A stretch of DNA of 64,000 nt from Niallia sp. NCCP-28 (GCF_023168165.1 NZ_BQYJ01000003.1:558001-622000); one strand, 5' to 3'; positions 16,102-25,076 are shown, counted from the stretch's first letter. A program made the numbers and translations. Notes: generated by a model from the letters alone, not told the origin.

Positions 16102-17376
16102 TTAATTTTCGGAAAATTGTTTCGAGAAAATAGATGCATGCATTTGCGTTTCTGCTGGTTTTGTTTCTACCATAATTTTTCCTTCTCGAACAGAATAAAG
16201 AACAGATGGCTGGCATCGAACGGCATCATATTCATTATCTGTATCCAGCACAATAAAATTTGCTTTATTGCCTTCTTTTATTTCATACTGCTGCAGATTT
16301 AATGTTTTGGCTCCATTGATTGTAATCAAATCATAGGCAGAGGTAATATCCTCATAACCCGTCATATGACATGCATGCAGCCCAACTTCAACGACACGCT
16401 GCAGATTGCCGTCTCCAAGGGGATACCATGGGTCCATGATAGAATCTAAGCCAAAGCATACATTAATATCTGCATCTAAAAGTTCTTTGACACGTGTAAT
16501 TCCCCTGCGTTTTGGGAATGTATCAAATCTTCCTTGCAAATGCAAGTTGGCTTTCGGAAGAGAGACAAAGTGAATGTTTGCTTGTTTTAATAGTTTAAAA
16601 AGCTTGTAGGCATATGCATTATTATAAGAGCCCATCGCAGTAGTATGGCTTGCTGTAACATGTTCACCCATTCCTAGCTTATAGCTTTCTGCTGCAACAA
16701 CTTCTAAAAATCTTGATTGTTCATCATCAATTTCATCACAATGAATATCGACCATTTTTCCATACTTATAAGCAAGTTCTAGTGCCTTTTTAACAGACAA
16801 TACTCCATCTTCTCTGGTGAATTCATAATGTGGAATCGCACCAACCACATCTGCGCCCATGTTTAATGATTCTTCTAATAATTCATCTCCTTTTGGATAA
16901 GCATAAATTCCTTCTTGTGGGAAAGCAACAATCTGCACATCCATCCACGGTCTGATTTCTTCTTTAATCTCAAGCATGGCTTCCAAGCCCAGGAAACTCG
17001 GATCTGTGATATCCACATGTGTTCGGACATGCTGAACGCCATGTTTCATCTGCATTTTTAGTGCTTGTAATGCACGATTTTTAATATCTGCCTTTGTTTC
17101 CTTTACAGACACTTTTCTTTCCGACCAGCATTGAATGCCTTCAAATAGAGTACCAGATTGATTCCATCTTGGTGTTCCTGCTGTCAGCACATAATCTAAA
17201 TGAATATGAGGTTCAACAAAGGGAGGAAGGATTAATTTTCCATGAATATCGAGTATAGCTGCATTCACCTGATTAGATAATGGCTGAGAGGGCGTAATCG
17301 AAAAAATTTTTCCTTCCCTTAGTGAAAGATTCCATAATCCTTTTTTTCCATAAAGCTTGGCATTTGTAATTATCAT
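16102..17376 (-). CDS. codA: Cytosine deaminase
   Basis: 424 residues, amidohydrolase superfamily. Metal and catalytic residues line up with E. coli CodA at a constant offset: H57 and H59 (EPHIHL), H212 and E215 (IHCDE), H244 (ASHTT) and D311 (GLDSIMDPW). It hydrolyses cytosine to uracil and ammonia in the cytoplasm; some family members prefer isoguanine, isocytosine or creatinine, so the exact substrate is not certain. AAAGGAGATG precedes the ATG. In operon with a deacetylase-fold hydrolase upstream and two transporters downstream. Confidence 0.9.
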   Translation of the reverse strand: MIITNAKLYGKKGLWNLSLREGKIFSITPSQPLSNQVNAAILDIHGKLILPPFVEPHIHLDYVLTAGTPRWNQSGTLFEGIQCWSERKVSVKETKADIKNRALQALKMQMKHGVQHVRTHVDITDPSFLGLEAMLEIKEEIRPWMDVQIVAFPQEGIYAYPKGDELLEESLNMGADVVGAIPHYEFTREDGVLSVKKALELAYKYGKMVDIHCDEIDDEQSRFLEVVAAESYKLGMGEHVTASHTTAMGSYNNAYAYKLFKLLKQANIHFVSLPKANLHLQGRFDTFPKRRGITRVKELLDADINVCFGLDSIMDPWYPLGDGNLQRVVEVGLHACHMTGYEDITSAYDLITINGAKTLNLQQYEIKEGNKANFIVLDTDNEYDAVRCQPSVLYSVREGKIMVETKPAETQMHASIFSKQFSEN

Positions 17377-17399
17377 GATAAAAGCATCTCCTTTAGTTT

Positions 17400-18293
17400 T
17401 TATTTATGGGCAGTAAATGTTTTTGAAGGAAATAAAATAGGCATATCTAGATTTGGGATATAGTCAAATTCAATTGTTTTCTTTTCCCAATGTTTTGCCA
17501 GTTCATCTCCTGTCGTAAACCAAACACCTGGTTTTGTTTTCATATAAGCAATTAATTGATCTACTAGCGCAATTCGAGAAGCCCGTCCGATTAATTGTGG
17601 GTGCATTGTTAAATTAAAGCAGCGACCTTCCTCATAGAGTGCATCAAACTCTGCTTTCCATAAACGAAATACTTTATCCGGTTCTTCAATTGAAAATGGC
17701 ATTGTCCAATCTCCTGAAAAAGCGAATTGCTCCCAATCATCCAACAGCCAAGTTCCTGGAATCTCAAGGAGTCTTTTGCCTTGTCCTGCATCGATGAGAT
17801 AAGGAACATCATCAGCCTGCAAGCTTGAATCATAAAGAAAACCATATTTTTTTAATAGTGAAGGAGTATTTGGGCTCATTTCCCATAGTGGGGCACGATA
17901 GCCAATAGGTGATTTGCCCGTATGCTTTTGTAAGATTTCTATTCCTCTTACTAATTCCGCTTCTTCTTCCTCCAATGTCATGATATCCGTTCGTTTATGC
18001 AAGTAGCCATGATGACCGATCACATGTTTATGTTCCATAATTCGTTCGATAACAGTTGGATCAAGCTCTGCCGTTGCACCTGGAACAAAAAAAGTGGCAG
18101 GCACTTCATGTTTTTTTAACATTTGTAAAATTCGATTTAATCCAATTCTTCTTCCATACGTCCCCATCGAAAGAGTGGAAGGACGGTTTATATTATGGGG
18201 ATCTGCTGCATGAGCAGTTTCTGCATCTACATCAAACGTTAGTAATACAGCTATTTTCTTTTGATTTGGCCAATTGATTGTATGGATCATCAT
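17400..18293 (-). CDS. Polysaccharide deacetylase-fold hydrolase (PuuE-like)
   Basis: 297 residues with the NodB-fold motifs: TFDVDAE near residue 18-24, a H-x4-H element in GHHGYLHKRTDI near 94-105, the RAPLWEMSP segment, and the late FNLTMHPQLIGRASR. The close fit in LTFDVDAETA and RAPLWEMSPNT is to the PuuE/allantoinase-like group that hydrolyses cyclic amides rather than chitin. First gene of the cytosine operon, so it may act on a ring-opened or cyclic ureide (inference). AAAGGAG precedes ATG ATG. Confidence 0.85.
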   Translation of the reverse strand: MMIHTINWPNQKKIAVLLTFDVDAETAHAADPHNINRPSTLSMGTYGRRIGLNRILQMLKKHEVPATFFVPGATAELDPTVIERIMEHKHVIGHHGYLHKRTDIMTLEEEEAELVRGIEILQKHTGKSPIGYRAPLWEMSPNTPSLLKKYGFLYDSSLQADDVPYLIDAGQGKRLLEIPGTWLLDDWEQFAFSGDWTMPFSIEEPDKVFRLWKAEFDALYEEGRCFNLTMHPQLIGRASRIALVDQLIAYMKTKPGVWFTTGDELAKHWEKKTIEFDYIPNLDMPILFPSKTFTAHK

Positions 18294-18632
18294 TCATTTC
18301 TCCTTTAAATTGTTTTTTCTTATAGGCATTATCATAAGGGAAAAAAAAAGAACAATCTACTGAATTGTCAGAAAATATAACACGGTATTTTAAATATTTT
18401 AAAATTTATTTTTATTTTAATTAAAAATAAATAGGTTTATTTTAAAAAAAATAAAGATTTTTCCCCTTTTAATCAAAAGGCAAAAGCGCTGTTATCTGCA
18501 AGTTTAAGGCTTTAGAAATAAAAGAAACTACCTGTAAAAAAAAGAGAAGAGGGGCAGATGCCAGGAAAATAAATATGATATAATTTGTAGGATATTGTTT
18601 ATGGAAAAGAAGCGAGTAGGAGAGGAGCAAAA
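18294..18632. promoter_or_regulatory. Divergent control region between the cytosine operon and its regulator
   Basis: 339 bases, very AT-rich and without genes. TTTATTTTTA (18405-18414) and TAAAAATAAA (18422-18431) form an inverted repeat that could be an operator for the divergently encoded PAS/HTH regulator. Clear -35/-10 pairs could not be fixed. Confidence 0.4.
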
Positions 18633-19283
18633 ATGAGTCATTCACATAAAGATATTCATCCTATTTTACAGAGATATATTCCTGTTGCAGATATGATTGT
18701 CGCAACTTTCGGGAAATTTTGCGAAGTAACCATCCATGATTTGCGAAATTACCAATCCTCTCTTGTATATTTAAACGGAAATGTTACAGGAAGAAAACCA
18801 GGTGCGCCCATTACAGATGTGATGTTAAAAGAATTGTATAAACATGGGGATAGCATAAAAGATATGCCGGGATTTACGACTAGATCAAAAGACGGAAAAA
18901 TATTAAAAGCATCCATTTCTTTTATACGAAATGAAAAGGAAAAAGTTATTGGCTGCATTGGCATAAATTTTGATATTACATCTATTTTAACTGCTACGCA
19001 AGTTCTGCATGATTTATCGATGACGTCTGATATTGAAGGGATAGAAGCGACACCAGAGATGTATGCAAAGGATATTGGCGAAGTTTTTCAGCATATCATC
19101 AGAAGCACGTTGGATGAAATGGGAATTCCAATTGATAAAATGAAACGAGAAGATAAAGTCTCTTTTGTGAAGCAATTAGATGAAAAAGGAGTCTTTCTTA
19201 TAAATGGTGCGATTGATCAAATAAGCGAAACATTAAAAGTAACCAAGCAAACGATTTATAATTATTTGGATGAAATTAGATAG
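18633..19283 (+). CDS. YheO/DauR-type PAS-like helix-turn-helix regulator
   Basis: 216 residues. The N-terminal half (HPILQRYIPVADMIVATFGKFCEVTIHDL ... SIKDMPGFTTRSKDGKILKASISFIRN) is the YheO-like PAS sensor; the C-terminal 60 residues end in LKVTKQTIYNYLDEIR, a HTH_22-type DNA-binding helix. DauR of Pseudomonas and YheO belong here. Divergent from the codA operon and therefore its likely regulator, sensing an unknown small ligand. AGGAGAGGAG is eight bases before the ATG. Confidence 0.9.
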   Translation: MSHSHKDIHPILQRYIPVADMIVATFGKFCEVTIHDLRNYQSSLVYLNGNVTGRKPGAPITDVMLKELYKHGDSIKDMPGFTTRSKDGKILKASISFIRNEKEKVIGCIGINFDITSILTATQVLHDLSMTSDIEGIEATPEMYAKDIGEVFQHIIRSTLDEMGIPIDKMKREDKVSFVKQLDEKGVFLINGAIDQISETLKVTKQTIYNYLDEIR

Positions 19284-19290
19284 TTGTCAA

Positions 19291-19336
19291 CAAGGCGAAA
19301 AACTCCTTCATTTGTGAGAAGTTTTTTGCCTTGTTC
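19291..19336 (+). terminator. Probable terminator of the YheO-type gene
   Basis: CAAGGCGAAAAACT (19291-19304) pairs with AGTTTTTTGCCTTG (19320-19333) with one G-U pair. The U-run lies within the stem, so efficiency is uncertain. Confidence 0.6.
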
Positions 19337-19407
19337 TGCATGAAAATCGAGAACCTTTAGGAAAAAACAGGATAGTTTTTCTCCATCCTAACATTTTTCT
19401 TCACCTG

Positions 19408-19438
19408 TTTTTATTTTAGGACTTATTAGTCAGTCCCT
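19408..19438. repeat. Dispersed repeat copy 2
   Basis: 28 of 31 bases identical to 3728-3758. It lies just downstream (minus sense) of the small membrane protein gene and after AAAAACAGG / CCTGTTTTT, which form a hairpin. Confidence 0.55.
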
Positions 19439-19446
19439 TCATTAAA

Positions 19447-19677
19447 TTAAAGAAATACATTTACAATCATAAAGAAAAGCAATATTGCTATAACAAAAGC
19501 TAGCAATAAATAACCAATTAATCTAATAGGTTTTGGAAAGGAAGAAATGGAAAAGGGCTGCAATTCTTTTTCGCCTAGCACCTTTCCTAGCATTTCTATT
19601 TCTTCAGAAACATAGATGCTATTATCTTGTTTGCTCATATCTTCTTCTATTTTTTGTGTTTCATGTAGATTTGTCAT
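19447..19677 (-). CDS. Small membrane protein of unknown function
   Basis: 76 residues: a polar N-terminal two thirds with SKQDNSIYVSEEIEMLGKVLGEKEL, then one strongly hydrophobic C-terminal helix (LIGYLLLAFVIAILLFFMIVNVFL), so it is probably a tail-anchored cytoplasmic-facing protein. AAAGGATG precedes the ATG at good spacing, which supports a real gene. It stands alone between the regulator and the TerC gene. I do not recognise the family. Confidence 0.6.
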   Translation of the reverse strand: MTNLHETQKIEEDMSKQDNSIYVSEEIEMLGKVLGEKELQPFSISSFPKPIRLIGYLLLAFVIAILLFFMIVNVFL

Positions 19678-20074
19678 TAAGATTCATCCTTTCTGCTAGG
19701 TTACATATAAAAAATTCACTATGTTTTTGTTGCTGATAAACCAATGGCATCGACAAATAGTCTTCACATACAAGTGGAAGAGGAAACCCTGCAATAATGC
19801 CAATTAATATGCCATAAATGGAAAAAAATTCATTACATTATTACCTTTTTGTATATATAATGGTCAATATTAAGAAAAAAACTAAAGGGAAGTCTATAAA
19901 AATCGGGCGCAAATACATAAATTCTAAAAATCAGTATGCCATTTATACCTATTTATTGCTATGTAATCTATAATTTAACATAATTATTCAAAAAACAGCT
20001 GAATAAAAGGGAAGAACTTTCAAAATAGAGGGGAAGTTTTTATGTAACAGCAGGTAATATTTATCTAGAAATGT
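19678..20074. other. Gene-free stretch
   Basis: AT-rich, no frame with a credible start. I looked for a yybP-ykoY manganese riboswitch ahead of the TerC gene and did not find its conserved core. Confidence 0.5.
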
Positions 20075-20134
20075 CCTAGTTTTTTTATTGAGCATCAACA
20101 GCATATTGCGATAGACAAAAACTAGGAGTATAAT
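20075..20134 (+). promoter_or_regulatory. Promoter of the terC gene inside a stem-loop
   Basis: TTGCGA (20106-20111) and TATAAT (20129-20134) are 17 bases apart. CCTAGTTTTT (20075-20084) and AAAAACTAGG (20117-20126) form a ten-base inverted repeat whose right arm falls in the promoter spacer, so it could be an operator. Confidence 0.6.
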
Positions 20135-20177
20135 AATCTAAATATTAACATCTTAACAAATATTGGGGGCTTTCCTA

Positions 20178-20948
20178 GTGGGATTTTTACATGAAGTTTT
20201 TGCGACATATGCATCTTTTTTTGACTTTGAGATGTGGGCAGAGGTTTTAACAGATCCTGTTTCTTGGGGATTAATCGGCACATTGATTATATTGGAAGGG
20301 CTGCTTTCTGCAGATAACGCCTTGGTTCTTGCCATTATGGTCAAGCATCTTCCGCCGGATAAACAAAAAAAGGCACTGACCTATGGATTGTTTGGAGCCT
20401 ATTTTTTCCGGTTTATTTTTATCGGAATTGGCGTTTATTTAATTAAATTTATGTGGATTAAAGTGTTGGGTGCAGCCTATCTTGCGTGGATTGTGATTAA
20501 GCATTTCTGGAAAGGAGAAGAGGACGAAGAAGCAACTGGCGTCAAAAAGAAAGGATTGCTTGTTCGCACATTCGGCATTTTCTGGGCAACTGTAATTTCC
20601 GTTGAATTAATGGACTTGGCTTTTTCTGTTGACAGCATTTTGGCTTCTTTTGCAGTTTCAGAGGAAGTATGGATTCTCCTTCTTGGCGGAATGATCGGCA
20701 TTTTAATGATGAGAACGGTGGCTAAATTATTTTTAGTGCTTATAGAAAAAGTGCCAGAGCTTGAAACAACTGCTTATGTACTGATTGGCATTATCGCTTT
20801 AAAAATGTTTGCAAGTGTTTTAGGCTATGAACTGCATCATTATGTATTTTTTGCGATTTTGATCATTACCTTTATTATTACGTTTATTATTCACTTTATT
20901 AATAAAAACAAAAAATTCTCAGAAGAAATTGTATCAACAAAAGAATAA
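20178..20948 (+). CDS. TerC family integral membrane protein
   Basis: About 256 residues from GTG 20178; the frame extends to a TTG at 20163 but GGGGGC is better placed for 20178 and the N-terminus then matches family length. The conserved LIILEGLLSADNALVLAIMVKHLP and the acidic DLAFSVDSI motif in later helices are the TerC hallmark. Bacterial TerC proteins (YceF, YkoY, YjbE) export Mn2+ and metallate secreted proteins. A clean promoter precedes it and a terminator follows. Confidence 0.9.
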   Translation: MGFLHEVFATYASFFDFEMWAEVLTDPVSWGLIGTLIILEGLLSADNALVLAIMVKHLPPDKQKKALTYGLFGAYFFRFIFIGIGVYLIKFMWIKVLGAAYLAWIVIKHFWKGEEDEEATGVKKKGLLVRTFGIFWATVISVELMDLAFSVDSILASFAVSEEVWILLLGGMIGILMMRTVAKLFLVLIEKVPELETTAYVLIGIIALKMFASVLGYELHHYVFFAILIITFIITFIIHFINKNKKFSEEIVSTKE

Positions 20949-20958
20949 CTTGTTATCT

Positions 20959-20987
20959 GCCTGTTCCTGAATTGGACAGGCTTTTAT
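20959..20987 (+). terminator. Terminator of the terC gene
   Basis: GCCTGT (20959-20964) pairs with ACAGGC (20976-20981) and runs into TTTTATTTT. It overlaps the last codons of the converging ykuK-like gene. Confidence 0.75.
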
Positions 20988-21520
20988 TTTGTGTATTTAT
21001 TAGCATAAGAGGAGGCAACAAAAGAGTCTGGCTTAATTTTTGGCTCAATGCCGATAGATTCCATTCTTGCGACCATTTCATTGACAAATTCCCTTGTTTT
21101 ATTGCGGGCACCTGATCCAATATCAATATGTCCTTCAATCGCAAAGGTAGAACCTTGATAAATATAGGGGAGGACAATGTCAATTAGTTGATTTTTCTTT
21201 TCCTCTGTAAATAGACTTACGACTTCTTCTGTCAGGGTGGTTTCATAGGAAATTTTTTCATGGAGGCGAAGTACTTTGCGGGGAACTATTACTTTGCGGA
21301 TGCAAGCCCAAGCTCCTTTCCCTTTATTTTGGATAACAATTCCTGTAATAAAGGTCGTATGTTTAGCGTGCACTTGGGAGTCTGTGCCGATCATAAGGCG
21401 ATAATGCCCAATTGGGTTCCGCTTCATAAATGAAACAATGCGTGTGAAAACTGTTTCAAAGGACATATTCCTTTCCTGCAAGTTTCGAAAAGTAATCGAT
21501 GGCTTTTCTTCAATATTCAT
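20984..21520 (-). CDS. YkuK family RNase H-like protein (DUF458)
   Basis: 178 residues. GHYRLMIGTDSQVHAKHTTFITGIVIQ is the DUF458 core and places the first acidic residue (D) of an RNase H-like fold; EGHIDIGSGARNKTREFVNEMVARMESIG is the second conserved block. The B. subtilis homologue YkuK has no established role. The start is ATG 21520 because AGGAGG lies eight bases upstream; the TTG two codons earlier is unlikely. Confidence 0.9.
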   Translation of the reverse strand: MNIEEKPSITFRNLQERNMSFETVFTRIVSFMKRNPIGHYRLMIGTDSQVHAKHTTFITGIVIQNKGKGAWACIRKVIVPRKVLRLHEKISYETTLTEEVVSLFTEEKKNQLIDIVLPYIYQGSTFAIEGHIDIGSGARNKTREFVNEMVARMESIGIEPKIKPDSFVASSYANKYTK

Positions 21521-21650
21521 AGACAATTCCTCCTTTTTTTAAATAAGGCTGAAAAACGCATGAATTCAATGAATCATCCTAACTATTACTATATTGTATG
21601 AATGGAATGATAATTTAGCACCCGATGATTTTTAGGCTTTTGTAGTGATT

Positions 21651-21738
21651 TTATTGAAAAAATGTAAATAAAATGATGGCGACAACTACTATAATCGAGA
21701 TTATTGCTTTGCCGCCTCCTTTTATAAGAATTAGACAT
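21651..21738 (-). pseudogene. Possible small single-helix peptide gene with a frameshift
   Basis: On the minus strand ATG 21738 follows GAAAGGAA and reads MSNSYK; removing one A from the AAAA that follows joins it to GGGKAIISIIVVVAIILF and a stop at 21651, a 28-residue glycine-capped membrane peptide similar in style to YjcZ-type spore peptides. As written the frames do not connect. Low confidence. Confidence 0.25.
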
Positions 21739-21793
21739 AGCAGGGAAATATTCCTTTCTGTTAAGCAGATGGAAAAGATAATTATTTTAAAAC

Positions 21794-21824
21794 TTGACTC
21801 TCCCCTTAGAGGATACCTTAATGT
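21794..21824 (+). promoter_or_regulatory. MerR-type promoter with long spacer
   Basis: TTGACT (21794-21799) and TAATGT (21819-21824) are 19 bases apart, with the short dyad CTCT/AGAG in the spacer, the architecture used by MerR activators for their own promoters. Confidence 0.6.
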
Positions 21825-21844
21825 ATGGGGTGAAAGGAGGATAT

Positions 21845-22579
21845 ATGAAATATAGTGTAAAAGAATTAGCGAACTTAGCTCATGTTACAGTAAAAACCCT
21901 TCATCACTATCATAAATTGGGATTGCTTATGCCAAGTGAAATTAGTGAAGCAGGCTATCGCTACTATGGGATAGAGGAATTAAAAAGGCTGCAGGAGATT
22001 CTGTTTTATAAAGAACTTGATATTCCGTTAGCCGAAATCAAAGGCTTAATGGAGGATGCTTCCAACAGGATGCAGACATTAGAGAAACAAAAAGAATTAT
22101 TTTTGCAAAAACTTGACAGATATGCCAAATTGCTAAAAACATTAAATCTATCTTTAGACTATTCAAGAAAAGGTGAGAATATGGACAAACATTTATTGTT
22201 TAAAGGGTTTAACACAGAGGAAGAATGGCAAACTGCATTAGAAGAACAAAAAAACCATCTGCAAAAAGAATATCAAGTAGAATTCGATACTCAAACTATT
22301 GAAGTGGAAAAAATGAATCAACTGGCCATAGAGGCTAAAAATTATCTAAACACGATGGCAGCGTCATTAAGAAATGGCGTAAAATATAATGACCCGATTG
22401 TGCAAAAACAGGTGCAAAACCATCTCGACTTTTTAAATAAACACGGTCATGCCCTCAGCAAGGAAGACTATATCCAGCAAACAAAGTTTTTTCTGCAGGA
22501 TGATTTCCATCGCAATATGCTCGAAAGCCAGCAAATAGGATTGGCTTATTATCTCGTAGCTGTTGCGAAAAATCTGTAA
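21845..22579 (+). CDS. MerR family regulator with TipAS-like ligand domain
   Basis: 244 residues from ATG 21845, fixed by AAAGGAGG. The MerR domain reads YSVKELANLAHVTVKTLHHYHKLGLLMPSEISEAGYRYYGIEELKRLQ (residues 2-50), followed by a coiled coil and a C-terminal all-helical part (QKQVQNHLDFLNKHGHALSKEDYIQQTKFFLQDDFHRNMLES) like the TipAS domain that captures thiopeptides and other amphipathic drugs. It probably activates its own promoter; no efflux gene is directly downstream, but an ABC exporter lies 800 bases away with its own TetR. Confidence 0.88.
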   Translation: MKYSVKELANLAHVTVKTLHHYHKLGLLMPSEISEAGYRYYGIEELKRLQEILFYKELDIPLAEIKGLMEDASNRMQTLEKQKELFLQKLDRYAKLLKTLNLSLDYSRKGENMDKHLLFKGFNTEEEWQTALEEQKNHLQKEYQVEFDTQTIEVEKMNQLAIEAKNYLNTMAASLRNGVKYNDPIVQKQVQNHLDFLNKHGHALSKEDYIQQTKFFLQDDFHRNMLESQQIGLAYYLVAVAKNL

Positions 22580-22596
22580 AAAGACTGCAGGCATAT

Positions 22597-22640
22597 AGAA
22601 AAAACTCCACAAGAAACAAGTATCTTGTGGAGTTTTTTCT
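22597..22640. terminator. Bidirectional terminator between merR and tetR genes
   Basis: A perfect 18-base stem (22597-22614 with 22623-22640), A-rich on one side and U-rich on the other, serving both converging genes. Confidence 0.9.
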
Positions 22641-22645
22641 GAAAA

Positions 22646-23236
22646 TTACTCCTTGCCAAATACCCCGTAGAAAAAAATATGGATCAAGGATTCTATTATA
22701 TCTGTATCCTTGCTCATCTTAGCAGTATCAATTATTTCTTTATATTGTTTAATCAGCATATTTAAGTATAAAAGAAAGGCGTCGCTCGATATTTTATCGG
22801 ATATCTCGCCGCTTTTTTTGCCATCTTCTATTAAGCGCAGAAGGGGCGGGAGAATTTTTTCTCTATATTCTTTTTCCATAGAAAGAGAGAGTTTATCATC
22901 TTCTATAAAAATCTGCTGAAGCCAATCAGGAGAAAGCGTATGATAAGATTCATGTTCATGCTGAATGAGTTTATTGATTTTTTCCTTTATCGTATAGTCT
23001 CCATTCATATATTCTAGATAACGATCCATGGATTGATTTAAATAATATTGAATGGCTTTTTCCAGCAATTCTTCTTTGCTGCCAAAATAGTTGTAAATCG
23101 TTACTTGAGAAACGTTTGCTGCTTTGGCGATATCACCAATGCGAATTCTATTGGGATCTGATGTTTTTAATAATTCTATTGTATTCCTGATAATCTTTTC
23201 GTTAATTGCTGCTGCTCTTTTTTCAAATCCATTCAT
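22646..23236 (-). CDS. TetR/AcrR family regulator
   Basis: 196 residues. The DNA-binding domain is KTSDPNRIRIGDIAKAANVSQVTIYNYFGSKEELLEKAIQYYL (about residues 24-66). The C-terminal helical domain has no ligand signature I recognise. It is divergent from a two-gene ABC-2 exporter, with an 11-base-arm inverted repeat between exporter promoter and start codon, so it most likely represses the exporter and perhaps itself. Confidence 0.92.
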   Translation of the reverse strand: MNGFEKRAAAINEKIIRNTIELLKTSDPNRIRIGDIAKAANVSQVTIYNYFGSKEELLEKAIQYYLNQSMDRYLEYMNGDYTIKEKINKLIQHEHESYHTLSPDWLQQIFIEDDKLSLSMEKEYREKILPPLLRLIEDGKKSGEISDKISSDAFLLYLNMLIKQYKEIIDTAKMSKDTDIIESLIHIFFYGVFGKE

Positions 23237-23297
23237 CTATTTCACCCTATATATGTAGTATTAATGAAATTATAACACAAATATATTTCAAAATTTA

Positions 23298-23363
23298 TTG
23301 ACATCATAGAGAACCAGTTTTAATATAATTTATGAAATGTATTTATTAAAATATTTCATAAAT
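23298..23363 (+). promoter_or_regulatory. Promoter and TetR-type operator of the ABC exporter
   Basis: TTGACA (23298-23303) with TAATAT 17 bases on (23321-23326). ATTTATGAAAT (23328-23338) and ATTTCATAAAT (23353-23363) form an inverted repeat with 14 bases between, just before the ribosome binding site. Confidence 0.7.
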
Positions 23364-23379
23364 TTCAGGAGGTGTTCAT

Positions 23380-24267
23380 TTGTTAGTTGTGCAAAGGTTA
23401 ACTAAAACATTTAAAAATGGCAAAGGCATCAAGGATGTTTCTTTTACGGTAAAAAAAGGAGAAGTATTTGGTTTTCTTGGCCCAAATGGTGCCGGCAAAT
23501 CAACTACAATCAGACAGATAATGGGTTTTATGAAACCAGATAAAGGCTTGGTGCAAGTAAATGGCTTGGATACATGGAAAAAGCAAGGAATCGTGCAAAA
23601 ATATATCGGCTATTTGCCTGGAGAAATTGCTTTTATTGAAGGAATGACAGGCAAAGAGTTTCTCGATTTTATGGCCGCCATGCATGGAATAAAGGATTCT
23701 TCTAAAAGGAACAGCTTAATTGAACGTTTGCAGTTTGATATTTATACACCAATTCGAAAAATGTCAAAAGGAATGAAGCAAAAAGTCGGAATTGTTGCTG
23801 CTTTTATGCATGATCCTGAAGTAATTATTTTAGACGAACCTACTTCTGGTTTGGATCCCCTTATGCAGAAGGTATTTATTGATATTGTGCTGGAAGAAAA
23901 AGCAAAAGGAAAAACTTTTTTAATGTCATCCCATAGTTTTGCGGAGATTGAACGAACATGCGACCGAGCGGCCATTATAAAAAACGGGATTGTTATTGCT
24001 GTAAAAGATATTCATGAATTGCAAACCATGCAGCGAAAACTTTTTGAAGTGACATTTCAGCGTGAACAGGATGTGCAATCATTTTTACAATCTGGGTTAC
24101 TTTGTGAATTTCAGGAAGGAAACCGGGTAAGAGTAGCTATTCAAGGAGACTATAATAGATTTTTAGCAGAAACAGCGAAATACAATATTCGCAATATCGA
24201 TGTTTTCACCCAAAATTTAGAGGATATTTTTATGGATTATTATGATAGAAGGGAGAAGAAAGGATGA
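23380..24267 (+). CDS. ABC-2 type exporter, ATP-binding protein
   Basis: 295 residues, TTG start with AGGAGGTG. Walker A GPNGAGKST (34-42), Q-loop, signature MSKGMKQ, Walker B EVIILDEPTSGLDP and the H-loop in MSSHSF are all present; the layout is that of DRA/NatA-type drug or lantibiotic exporters. It pairs with the permease whose ATG overlaps its TGA. Repressed, by inference, by the divergent TetR. Confidence 0.92.
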   Translation: MLVVQRLTKTFKNGKGIKDVSFTVKKGEVFGFLGPNGAGKSTTIRQIMGFMKPDKGLVQVNGLDTWKKQGIVQKYIGYLPGEIAFIEGMTGKEFLDFMAAMHGIKDSSKRNSLIERLQFDIYTPIRKMSKGMKQKVGIVAAFMHDPEVIILDEPTSGLDPLMQKVFIDIVLEEKAKGKTFLMSSHSFAEIERTCDRAAIIKNGIVIAVKDIHELQTMQRKLFEVTFQREQDVQSFLQSGLLCEFQEGNRVRVAIQGDYNRFLAETAKYNIRNIDVFTQNLEDIFMDYYDRREKKG

Positions 24268-25076
24268 ATCTAACACTTTATAAACAAATGATGAAAGTAC
24301 ATATAAAAGGCATCATGAATTATGCAATCGGATCTGCTTTTTATATGATACTTATGGTATGGATTTATCCAAGCATTGCAGATAATGCCAAATCTTTAAA
24401 TGACTTAATGAAGGCAATGCCAGCAGGTGTTTCTAAAGCATTTGGCTTAGAGAGCGGATTCAACAGCTTTGATTCCTATATTTCTGGAGAATTTTACGGG
24501 CTGCTTTTGCTTCTGATTATGACGATTTTTTGTATAATGCTGTCAACACAGCTAATCGCAAAGCTAGTGGATCAAGGCTCGATGGCTTATTTGCTTTCTA
24601 CTCCCACTACTAGAGCAAAGATTGCCATTACGCAAGCCGCTGTTTTAGTGACAGGCAGTTTTATTATCTTATTGATTACTACTATTTCAGGCTTTATCGG
24701 CTACTATTTATTTATGGAGGATACAAGCGTTTTTCGTGCCATGACATTTATCCAGCTGAATCTTGGAGCTTTTTTCTTATTTTTTGCGGTTGGCGGCATT
24801 TCCTTTTTCATTTCTTCTCTTGTTAATGATGAAAAGAGGGCCCTTGGAATAGCTGGCTCTATTGCATTTGGGTTTTTCAGTTTAAATTTATTAGGGAAAA
24901 TCAGCGGAAAAATCGAATGGCTAAAAAATATTTCGATCTATACATTGTACAATCCAAGTGAAATCGTCAGCGGGCAAGCTGATATAATCCAGTCATTCAT
25001 CATTTTAGGAATCATTGGTTTAGCAGCTTTTATTATGGCAGTCCTTGTATTTAAAAAACGTGATTTGCCATTATAA
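24264..25076 (+). CDS. ABC-2 type exporter, permease
   Basis: 270 residues with six predicted membrane helices in the ABC-2 pattern (an N-terminal helix, an extracellular loop of about 40 residues, then five helices). The start ATG overlaps the stop of the ATPase gene (ATGA), so translation is coupled. KRDLPL at the C-terminus is common in this group. The exported substrate is unknown; antimicrobial or lipid-active compounds are typical. Confidence 0.9.
   Translation: MNLTLYKQMMKVHIKGIMNYAIGSAFYMILMVWIYPSIADNAKSLNDLMKAMPAGVSKAFGLESGFNSFDSYISGEFYGLLLLLIMTIFCIMLSTQLIAKLVDQGSMAYLLSTPTTRAKIAITQAAVLVTGSFIILLITTISGFIGYYLFMEDTSVFRAMTFIQLNLGAFFLFFAVGGISFFISSLVNDEKRALGIAGSIAFGFFSLNLLGKISGKIEWLKNISIYTLYNPSEIVSGQADIIQSFIILGIIGLAAFIMAVLVFKKRDLPL

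Noticed and set aside
19678-20160. yybP-ykoY manganese riboswitch ahead of terC
   Set aside because: The conserved core is not present; only a promoter with an inverted repeat is seen.
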